Assembly: GCA_000987045.1 (NCBI GenBank) | Contig: LAKY01000001.1 | Location: 30,520 to 94,519, forward strand | Reading direction: 5' to 3' | Length of the DNA: 64,000 nt | Origin: Clostridiales bacterium PH28_bin88 | GTDB taxonomy: Bacteria > Bacillota > PH28-bin88 | Shown: in pieces, positions 17,981-23,988 of the stretch | How the letters are laid out: the number at the start of each line of letters is the position of its first letter | How positions within the stretch are numbered: the first letter of the stretch is position 1 | The notes under the pieces: model-generated | What the model was told of the DNA's origin: nothing | The model's database searches: none | What the model saw: the letters and a program-made list of their open reading frames with translations, nothing else | Position numbers and translations under genes: made by a program

Positions 17981-18226
17981 TCAGAAGGCGCCCAGCACCG
18001 CTATGGTAATACTACCAGCGAGGATGACAATCACGCCGTAGATGAGCGCGTTTTTCAGCGCCCGGGCATGGTGCATGGCCGCCATGTCGTCCTGAGCGGT
18101 AGCCCGCATCAGGGCATGATACCCCACCGTCAAGGCCGTAGCCGGGACGGCCAGGGCCACCACCCAGGTCAAGGCTTGCTGCAAGAACGAAACAATCTGA
18201 AGGATGAAAGCGGGCATGATTTTCAC
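17981..18226 (-). CDS. small two-TM pilin-like conjugation protein (VirB2/TrbC-like)
   Basis: An 81-aa protein with an N-terminal hydrophobic segment (about 5-38), a charged loop (RATAQDDMAAMHHARALKN) and a second hydrophobic helix to the C-terminus. This two-helix layout is that of VirB2/TrbC pilins and of the small membrane proteins beside TrbL in Gram-positive systems. Its start overlaps the coupling-protein stop by 4 bases (ATGA). Confidence 0.6.
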   Translation of the reverse strand: MKIMPAFILQIVSFLQQALTWVVALAVPATALTVGYHALMRATAQDDMAAMHHARALKNALIYGVIVILAGSITIAVLGAF

Positions 18227-20172
18227 CTCCTCCCGAAAAGGTCTTTGTCCACTCTTGCACTGGTAGCTGCCCTGTTTCTGTCCCGGAAAACCGGTGTAAC
18301 GCCGGGAACATCCCCCCGGGGTACCCAGGTGGTTACCGTACCAGCCCGAGCAATTTTATGTGGAGTTTCCTGTGTTACCTTAAAGGCTGAGCTGGCTGCC
18401 GGCCAGGCCGACAGGTCCATCAGGGGAAGCCTTGCCGGGAACTGGCCGGCCTGTAAGAGCAGGGCCTGCCCGGCAGGCCAGCGTAACACCTCGTCAGGGG
18501 TCAACAGCGCCCGGCTGGTGGCCCCTTCCGTGCCGCCGCCGGTCTTTCCCGGACGCCGCTGGACCGAGAGGGTGCGCACCGTATAGGTACCCGCCTTGGC
18601 GCTGATAGCCCGGGCGGTGTCATTGTCCGCCGTTCTCAAGTACACCCAGGTATCGCAGTTACCCAGCACAATTTCCGCCGCCTTTTCGCCGTAAACATGG
18701 GCGATCTGGGCGATGGCCTGCACCGCCAGCACAAAGCGGATGTTCCGTCCCGCCGCCACGGTGAGTTTCTCGGCCATGGCGGGGAGCTTGCCGATGTTGC
18801 CGAACTCCTCCAGGAGGAACCAGACGGGTACCGGTAATTTCCCGCCGTTACCCCGCGCCACGTGGGCCAGGGCGCTGTAGGCCTGGTTGAGATAAAGGCT
18901 GGCGATGTAGCGCCTGGCCCTGGCTTCATCGGGCATCAAGAGGAAGATGGCCATAGGTTTGGTGCCTGCCTCCGCCGGGTCATGGTCGGATGCCGCGCAC
19001 ATCCAGGCCACACCCGGCTCGCCCCACAACCGCAGGTGGGCGGCGGTACCGGTATAGATGCTGGACCTGGTCCGGCTCTCGCTCAAGGCTGCCGTACCGT
19101 AGGCCAGCCGGGCCGGGTGGCTGGACGGCAGGCCCTCGAACCAGGCGTCCAGGGACTCCCCGCCCCGGTGGCCCAACTCGGTGAGCATGCGGAAGGCCGT
19201 GGCCATGTGGCGGGCCTCCGGCGGGGCCTCGATGGCCGCCGCCAGGCACAGGGCTGCCGTTAGGGACTCTTCCGCCTGGGGCCAGATGGGGTCCGTACCC
19301 GGCCCCTCGCTCCAGGCCAGGATGTGGCCGATTTCCCAGGCCAGCCTGGCGGCTTCCTCCGTGTCCCCTGCCTCGTGTGCCGTGGCCACGGCAGCCAGCG
19401 GGTTCCAGCGGTTGCCCCGGGCCGGGTGGAGGAGATCCAAGAGCACCACGCGGTATCCCTTTTGCCGCAGCCATCCCGCCGTGTGGGCGTGGATTTCTCC
19501 CTTGGGGTCGGTGAGGATCATGGATTCGCCGGCCTGTCCCAGCACCCAGACAGTGGGCATGATTACCCGGCGGCTCTTGCCGCTCCGGGTAGCCCCGATT
19601 ACCAGTACGTGGGGGTTACCAACCTCCGGCCTGGTCAACCAGGCCTTCTTCCCCTCCGACCCCACCACCACCCCGGACGTTTCCGGGCGTTTACAGGAGA
19701 CCGGCCGCAGGGTGGCCTTGAGTTCGCTTTCCCGACGCCACCGGGCGCTGCCGTGGGTGGCTGTGCTGGCCGGCCGGGGCTCCTTACCGGGCCAACCGGA
19801 CCGCCAGGCCCAGCGCAGCAAAGGGAAGGCCGCCAACAGGAAAGGCAGTTGGGTCAGCCAGAACCCTGGCGGCCTGTTCTTCCAGAGTTCAAAGGTCAGT
19901 ACCGTGTAGTTGATCTGCTGGCTGCCCGGCGCCTTGTCCCCCAGGTATCGCCATACCTCCCCCCAGGTCATTTCGGGCTTGAGCGGCGGCCAGATGGTCC
20001 TGGGCAGCATGTACAGGGTGGCAGTGAAGAGCAGGCTTAACATGGCCAGGCCGGCCAGCACGTGGGTGACCAAAAACCGCTGCCACGTGAGGATCTGCTT
20101 GTTAAACAGCCAGCGGATAATGAGAAACCACACTACCGGGCTGGCCAGTGCTGCGACAAAGATTAAAGGCAT
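18223..20172 (-). CDS. traG: VirD4/TraG-type coupling protein
   Basis: A 649-aa protein that brings the relaxase-DNA complex to the secretion channel. N-terminal transmembrane helices lie at about 5-20, 35-58 and 107-120. Walker A GATRSGKS is at residues 193-200, and Walker B FLLEEFGN near 445. GSARWRRESEL before the ATPase domain is typical of the family. It is the first conjugation-channel gene on this transcript, preceded by ssb about 70 bp away. The C-terminal tail is basic and of the kind thought to contact the substrate. Confidence 0.9.
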   Translation of the reverse strand: MPLIFVAALASPVVWFLIIRWLFNKQILTWQRFLVTHVLAGLAMLSLLFTATLYMLPRTIWPPLKPEMTWGEVWRYLGDKAPGSQQINYTVLTFELWKNRPPGFWLTQLPFLLAAFPLLRWAWRSGWPGKEPRPASTATHGSARWRRESELKATLRPVSCKRPETSGVVVGSEGKKAWLTRPEVGNPHVLVIGATRSGKSRRVIMPTVWVLGQAGESMILTDPKGEIHAHTAGWLRQKGYRVVLLDLLHPARGNRWNPLAAVATAHEAGDTEEAARLAWEIGHILAWSEGPGTDPIWPQAEESLTAALCLAAAIEAPPEARHMATAFRMLTELGHRGGESLDAWFEGLPSSHPARLAYGTAALSESRTRSSIYTGTAAHLRLWGEPGVAWMCAASDHDPAEAGTKPMAIFLLMPDEARARRYIASLYLNQAYSALAHVARGNGGKLPVPVWFLLEEFGNIGKLPAMAEKLTVAAGRNIRFVLAVQAIAQIAHVYGEKAAEIVLGNCDTWVYLRTADNDTARAISAKAGTYTVRTLSVQRRPGKTGGGTEGATSRALLTPDEVLRWPAGQALLLQAGQFPARLPLMDLSAWPAASSAFKVTQETPHKIARAGTVTTWVPRGDVPGVTPVFRDRNRAATSARVDKDLFGRR

Positions 20173-20241
20173 TAAGACTCACTCCTCTCCAACATGGTGG
20201 TGCCGGGGCCCGCTTACGTGCCCCGGCACCCCGCGTACCCT

Positions 20242-20565
20242 TTATCCCTGCCGCGGTTTGGCGCCGAAGTTGACGCGCCTGGCCACCACTTCCAGCACGC
20301 TCCTGGCATTGACGGCCCCGTCCTTCCACCTTCGCTGCCGCAGACTGCCTTCCACCTCCACCTGCTGGCCCTTCACCAGGTGGTTGACGCAGGCCTCGCC
20401 CAGGGAGTCCCAGGCCACTACTTTGATGAAGTCCACGTCCCGCTCCCCATCACCGCCGGCATAATCCCTCTCCACCGCCAGCACAAAATTAGCTACAGTC
20501 TTGTCTCCTGCCTCCCGGGAAACAGGGTCCCCGGCCAGCCTGCCACTCAAAAGTACTAAGTTCAT
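20242..20565 (-). CDS. ssb: single-stranded DNA-binding protein
   Basis: A 107-aa OB-fold SSB: MNLVLLSGRLAGDP at the start, NFVLAVERDY, FIKVVAWDSLGEACV, and GQQVEVEGSLRQRRW are the family landmarks. It lacks the usual glycine-rich linker and acidic DDDIPF-type tail, ending soon after the OB fold, so it is a short plasmid-type SSB. The ATG has AAGGAGG upstream. It would coat transferred or replicating single strands of the element. Confidence 0.88.
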   Translation of the reverse strand: MNLVLLSGRLAGDPVSREAGDKTVANFVLAVERDYAGGDGERDVDFIKVVAWDSLGEACVNHLVKGQQVEVEGSLRQRRWKDGAVNARSVLEVVARRVNFGAKPRQG

Positions 20566-20588
20566 TTCAACAGCCTCCTTTCCTTTAC

Positions 20589-20613
20589 AAAAAAAGAGCC
20601 CGCTGCCGGACTC
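20589..20613 (-). terminator. terminator after the 20629 gene
   Basis: On the minus strand GAGTCCG-GCAG-CGGGCTC (7-bp stem with one G-U pair) is followed by seven T. It lies about 15 bp past the stop of the 113-aa gene and before ssb. Confidence 0.7.
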
Positions 20614-20628
20614 CTAAAGCTTCAACGT

Positions 20629-20970
20629 TCAGTCTCTTTGATACCGTATTCTGAGCGCCTCCAGGGCCACCTGGCAGTTGGAGGGGTCCAGAATGTAGAA
20701 AACGTCATGGACCTTGGCCTTCCAGGCGTGGCCGTTGAACAAGGTGGCCGCCAGCCTGATCAGGGCCTTCTCCCCACTGCTCCACGGCCTGGCGGCCTTG
20801 AGGAGGGCATCAAAGGCGATCCTGCGCTGGAATACATAACCCTCTACCGGTTTGTTCAGGGCGGCCAGGACGTAGAGGGCGGCCCGGTATTCCCGGTCGC
20901 TGGAGGCGACCCCGGCTCTCTCTCGCAGTTCCGCATATGAATTCTGGTGTTCCGTGTCCTTAAACCACAT
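20629..20970 (-). CDS. uncharacterised 113-aa protein
   Basis: A small, mostly helical protein starting MWFKDTEHQNSYAELRERAGV, with RAALYVLAALNKPVEG in the middle. It resembles small DUF6075-like proteins of Firmicute phages and conjugative elements, but I cannot confirm that. No catalytic motif or membrane segment is seen. It follows the coiled-coil gene by 2 bp and ends in a terminator, so it is the last gene of the unit that starts upstream. Confidence 0.55.
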   Translation of the reverse strand: MWFKDTEHQNSYAELRERAGVASSDREYRAALYVLAALNKPVEGYVFQRRIAFDALLKAARPWSSGEKALIRLAATLFNGHAWKAKVHDVFYILDPSNCQVALEALRIRYQRD

Positions 20971-20972
20971 GG

Positions 20973-21479
20973 CTATTCGCTCCTTTCTCCCGTGGGGTCG
21001 CTTACTTTCATCTCACCGGCGGGGCCGGGAAGGGTATCTTCCTGCTCCTGGTCCTGGGTCCACCACTCCATCCACCTTTCCGGGTACAGCGCCCATTCCT
21101 CGGCCAGTTCCCACACCTTTAATTCCTTTTCAAGATGTTCCTTTTGTTCCTCAAGCTGTGTAATCTGTCCCTCCAGCTGTTCGCATTTTGCTTCCAGTGC
21201 CAGGTATTCCGGCTCCTCTCTTCCGTCTTCCGGCAGTTCATGCGTCTGGTCGTATCCCGCCATCTGGTCGTAGAGGTGGTCAGTCTCCTTCAGCAGACGT
21301 TCTATTTCCTCTTCCAGCTTGTAGATCTGGTCCTCCAGTTTGTCGGCGCCCATGATCCTCTTTTCCCACTGCACCTGGTCCATGGGTGTGTGACTGCTGT
21401 TGCGGTCGATTTCATATAAAGCCCGGGCGAGAATTGCAAACGCCCGCCGCTCCTCTTCGGACTCAAAAACGACTTTCAT
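20973..21479 (-). CDS. coiled-coil protein of unknown function
   Basis: A 168-aa acidic protein. Residues ~48-75 and ~93-125 have strong heptad patterns (KLEDQIYKLEEEIERLLKE and LEAKCEQLEGQITQLEEQ), predicting a long coiled coil. The C-terminal part is tryptophan-rich and acidic. I recognise no named family. It is in one operon with the 113-aa gene that follows and probably with the zinc-finger and RadC-type genes before it. Confidence 0.55.
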   Translation of the reverse strand: MKVVFESEEERRAFAILARALYEIDRNSSHTPMDQVQWEKRIMGADKLEDQIYKLEEEIERLLKETDHLYDQMAGYDQTHELPEDGREEPEYLALEAKCEQLEGQITQLEEQKEHLEKELKVWELAEEWALYPERWMEWWTQDQEQEDTLPGPAGEMKVSDPTGERSE

Positions 21480-21534
21480 ATGCTCATCTCCCTTCGTAAA
21501 GATTGTATTACCGTCGTTCCGTATTTCATGATAG

Positions 21535-21729
21535 TCAACCAGTGGATTTTCCCCAGGCTATTTCCGCCAGGATATCCGGCGGCCACGGCACCCGGAAGCT
21601 CTTCAAACAGCCCTGACAGACGATCACCGTCGGTGAAAAATCACGTTCCTTGACAAACTGCTCATTTTCCACGTCCACCAGTCTGGGGTTGGCCGCCCCG
21701 CACTCCGGGCACCGGAAAACCGTATTCAC
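21535..21729 (-). CDS. small zinc-ribbon protein
   Basis: A 64-aa protein with two CxxC pairs (CPECG near residue 8, CQGC near 38) spaced as a zinc ribbon, and a short C-terminal helix. Function unknown; such proteins are frequent on plasmids and phages. It lies between the RadC-type gene and the coiled-coil gene on the same strand. Confidence 0.55.
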   Translation of the reverse strand: MNTVFRCPECGAANPRLVDVENEQFVKERDFSPTVIVCQGCLKSFRVPWPPDILAEIAWGKSTG

Positions 21730-21774
21730 CAGCCGATTATTCCCTCATCTCCCTCCCTGGATGGGCGGGGCTGC

Positions 21775-22251
21775 CTATAACAGCCCCCGCTCCTTCATGC
21801 TCGTAAACCTGCCGTCGTCACCGATTACCAGGTGATCCAGCACCTCGATCCCCAGAAGCCGCCCGGCCTCCACCAGGCGCGTGGATAGCTCCACGTCCTC
21901 CCGGCTGGGCTTGGGGTCCCCGCTGGGGTGGTTGTGGCCCAGGACCACCGCCGCCGCGTTGGACAAAATCGCCGGCTTGAACACTTCCCGGGGATGCACC
22001 GGGGCCGCGTTCAGGATGCCCACCGCCGCCACGTTGATGGCGTTCACCTTGTTCTTGTTGTCCAGGCACATCACTACGAAATGTTCCCTGTCCGCACCCG
22101 TCAGGAAATCTGCCAGGATGCTGGCAGCGTCCTCCGGTCTGCAGACCTTGTTGGTGGCAAAGGTTACTGACCGTTCCTTGACCATTTGCACCCGCACCAC
22201 CTGTACGCGCTTCCTCCCTGCCTGCTTCTCACCGCTTGACTGTTGCGCCAT
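21775..22251 (-). CDS. RadC-type JAB/MPN domain protein
   Basis: A 158-aa protein. The C-terminal domain contains NAAAVVLGHNHPSGDPKPS and the following SREDVE, the metal-binding HxHPSGxxxPSxxD signature of the RadC family. KVNAINVAAVGILNAAPVHPREVFKPAI is also characteristic. It lacks the N-terminal helix-hairpin-helix of chromosomal RadC, as is usual for plasmid and ICE versions. The molecular role is not established; a metalloprotease or nuclease activity is presumed. The ATG at 22251 has GGGGGAG upstream; longer in-frame starts look wrong. Confidence 0.82.
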   Translation of the reverse strand: MAQQSSGEKQAGRKRVQVVRVQMVKERSVTFATNKVCRPEDAASILADFLTGADREHFVVMCLDNKNKVNAINVAAVGILNAAPVHPREVFKPAILSNAAAVVLGHNHPSGDPKPSREDVELSTRLVEAGRLLGIEVLDHLVIGDDGRFTSMKERGLL

Positions 22252-22458
22252 TGCCTCGCTCCCCCTTCGTGTTTTTTGAACTGGCCTGCCGGCCTTGGAG
22301 GAACAAGGCCCTGGCGCGGGCGGAAGGGCAAGGGCCGACCAGAGGGAGGGGCCGGGAGGGATACCGGACCGCAGGGAGGATATGCTCACGGCCTTCACCC
22401 TTGAACTTCCGGGGTGCCCGCGCCGGTATAATCCGGAACGAGCCGGCAGAACTTTGTT

Positions 22459-22486
22459 GCGACGCGCCAGCGTCGCCTCCTTTTTT
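22459..22486. repeat. hairpin 1: 7-bp perfect inverted repeat with T-run
   Basis: GCGACGC-GCCA-GCGTCGC (22459-22476), followed on the plus strand by CTCC and six T. It would work as a terminator for plus-strand transcription, which has no gene here. Confidence 0.6.
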
Positions 22487-22528
22487 CCTGTGGCAACCAG
22501 GTCCAGCCAGAGAGGGGCTTCAAATTGA

Positions 22529-22560
22529 GGAACCAGGTGCAGCGGGCTGCTCCTGGTTCC
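22529..22560. repeat. hairpin 2: 14-bp inverted repeat
   Basis: Arms 22529-22542 and 22547-22560 pair with one mismatch (T opposite T at the tenth position) across a 4-base loop, CGGG. Confidence 0.65.
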
Positions 22561-22577
22561 ACCCGCTGTCCGTCCAA

Positions 22578-22619
22578 GGCACGGTGCGGGGCAGGTCTTT
22601 TTCTGCCCTGCACGGTGCC
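22578..22619. repeat. hairpin 3: 17-bp inverted repeat
   Basis: Arms 22578-22594 and 22603-22619 pair with one mismatch (a G-T pair) around the loop GTCTTTTT. Confidence 0.65.
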
Positions 22620-22630
22620 CGCCCCGGTTA

Positions 22631-22663
22631 CAGCCGGCAGGGATTAAGGGTCCCTGCGGGCTG
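22631..22663. repeat. hairpin 4: 13-bp inverted repeat
   Basis: Arms 22631-22643 and 22651-22663 pair with one G-G mismatch around the loop TTAAGGG. Confidence 0.6.
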
Positions 22664-22675
22664 CCACCACCCTTG

Positions 22676-22716
22676 AATCAAAAAACCAGTGGTAGCGTGA
22701 CGCTACGACTGGTTTT
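22676..22716 (-). terminator. hairpin 5: 16-bp inverted repeat, likely terminator of the rep gene
   Basis: Arms 22682-22697 and 22701-22716 pair with one G-G mismatch across a 3-base loop, TGA. On the minus strand the stem ends in GGTTTTTTG, about 57 bp past the putative rep stop, so it can terminate that gene. Confidence 0.65.
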
Positions 22717-22772
22717 CACCTTTTCCATCTGATTTACTGAAGGGTAATAGTTTTCATCGCCGGGGATGGTGG

Positions 22773-23606
22773 TCAGACAAAATGCCGGCGGAAATCCTCC
22801 TCCTGCAATAATTGTGTCAGGGTTTTTTCAAAGTAAGCCTTGTAGTCCATGATGACGGTACCCTTGTCCAGTTGGGCCTGCACTGAAAGCATGGCCAGCG
22901 TCACCTGCCTCCTGGTGGCGCCAAGTTTATTAGTGTAATACTTGATTACCTGTTCGGGGTCAGAGAAGTCAATCTGTCTTTCTGTCCGTCTTTTCTGCCC
23001 GGCATCTCTCCCTTGACGGATGGACTGACTGACTGACGGATCTTTCTCCCCTGGGTATTTTTCATCTGGGTATTCTTGATCTGGGTATTCTTCGCTGTTC
23101 CCACAGACCACCCGGCCTGTTCCCTCAGAACACCCTGGCTGGTCTACCAGACCACCCGGGGTGTTCTCACAGAGCACCCCGCCTGTTCCACCAGAGCACC
23201 CGGGCTGTTCCTGGAGAACACCCTGATCTCCGCCGGGATGAGGAGATACCGGTGCCGGCGCCTCCCTCCTAGGCGGCGGTCCGTCTGGTCCCCGTTCAGG
23301 CACGGTAGAGGGACGAACCAAGGTATAAAGATTGGATGTCTGGAAGCCGCGCCCGTCGTAGCGCGCCTCTTTGACCAGTAACCCTATTTCCGTGAGTATA
23401 TCAATGGCCCGCCGGACCGTGCTTTCCGAAAAACCCACGTCCGACGCGATGCGCGCGTGGGTGGGAAAGGCCCGGCTGTCGTCGTCCGCCCGCCGGCACA
23501 AGTAAACAAATACCGCCTTGGCATAGCCGTTGATATCCCGCCGGTCATAAATCTCATTGGGAGCCTGGAAAAACTCCCGCCGCCAACCCGTCCTGATTTT
23601 GTCCAT
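22773..23606 (-). CDS. putative replication initiator with N-terminal helix-turn-helix and internal iterons
   Basis: A 277-aa protein. Residues 1-95 form an HTH_36/RepA-like N-terminal domain (FFQAPNEIYDRRDINGYAKAVFVYL, then HARIASDVGFSESTVRRAIDIL). The middle (about 125-190) is low-complexity and is encoded by tandem repeats: a 22-residue period (PGCSGGTGG, PGCSEGTGR) and a 5-residue EYPDx repeat. The C-terminal ~70 residues are helical (KYYTNKLGATRRQVTLAML). An N-terminal winged helix plus iterons inside the gene recalls RepA_N-type plasmid initiators, whose origin lies within rep. Phage replisome organiser is the alternative. Confidence 0.6.
   Translation of the reverse strand: MDKIRTGWRREFFQAPNEIYDRRDINGYAKAVFVYLCRRADDDSRAFPTHARIASDVGFSESTVRRAIDILTEIGLLVKEARYDGRGFQTSNLYTLVRPSTVPERGPDGPPPRREAPAPVSPHPGGDQGVLQEQPGCSGGTGGVLCENTPGGLVDQPGCSEGTGRVVCGNSEEYPDQEYPDEKYPGEKDPSVSQSIRQGRDAGQKRRTERQIDFSDPEQVIKYYTNKLGATRRQVTLAMLSVQAQLDKGTVIMDYKAYFEKTLTQLLQEEDFRRHFV
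23051..23095. repeat. three tandem 15-bp repeats inside the rep-like gene
   Basis: CTGGGTATTYTTSRT occurs three times head to tail (23051-23065, 23066-23080, 23081-23095). The repeats encode the EYPDx pentapeptides and abut the 22-bp iterons. Confidence 0.8.
23096..23227. repeat. six tandem 22-bp iterons inside the rep-like gene
   Basis: Six consecutive 22-bp units start at 23096, 23118, 23140, 23162, 23184 and 23206. Nearly all begin TGTTC (one TGGTC), share CAGA or GAGA in the middle and a CACCC core near the end. Because 22 is not a multiple of 3, the encoded peptide repeats only every 66 bp (22 residues). Conservation of the DNA unit rather than the peptide suggests a protein-binding array such as replication iterons. 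Confidence 0.8.
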
Positions 23607-23630
23607 AACCGCTCTCCCTCCTTTCTCCGG

Positions 23631-23858
23631 TCAACTGGCCCGGCAAGCCGACCGTTTTCCGATTTGGACAATTGTGATCTCACCGATTAGTAAGTCCACC
23701 CATAAAAAACTCTCCTGGTAACGTCCAAAATGCACGTTAAAGAACCTGTCGTAAAGGCCTGCAACTGTGCCTTGTCGAAAAGGTTTGTTCTTACCCCGAT
23801 AGTGAAGCCTGATCTGGTCTCCGGTCCTTAATCGCTGTCCTGTAACCACCTCAATCAC
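23631..23858 (-). CDS. small beta-rich protein, Veg-like
   Basis: A 75-aa protein. The pattern TGDQIRLHYRGKNKPFRQGTV followed by VHFGRYQESFLWVDLL resembles Veg and related small beta-barrel proteins. The GTG at 23858 has only a weak GGAAG upstream. The open frame continues 26 codons farther with protein-like content (IVKGEVWTYELKAIKV) but contains no ATG, GTG or TTG there, so the true start may be unusual or a start may have been lost. It lies between the giant PKD gene and the rep-like gene. Confidence 0.45.
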   Translation of the reverse strand: MIEVVTGQRLRTGDQIRLHYRGKNKPFRQGTVAGLYDRFFNVHFGRYQESFLWVDLLIGEITIVQIGKRSACRAS

Positions 23859-23988
23859 CGCCCTGTGATCTTCCTTGCCGCAAACCTTTATAGCTTTCAG
23901 CTCATAAGTCCATACTTCGCCCTTAACGATGCCCGGTTAATATTGAAGGGGGCAGCCACCGGCCAGGGCGGCTAACCCCCGTTAGAAA

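Larger units (their letters stand above)
22252..22772. other. 521-bp non-coding region with hairpin cluster
   Basis: No convincing gene lies here. It holds five inverted repeats between 22459 and 22716, described separately, directly downstream of the putative replication initiator. The rest is GC-rich and carries the leader of the RadC-type gene. On an integrated or free plasmid it could be part of the replication origin, a transfer origin or a tandem terminator block. Confidence 0.6.

Noticed and set aside
23096-23227. Possible CRISPR array
   Set aside because: The 22-bp units are directly adjacent with no spacers and no cas genes nearby; they are tandem iterons within a coding sequence.
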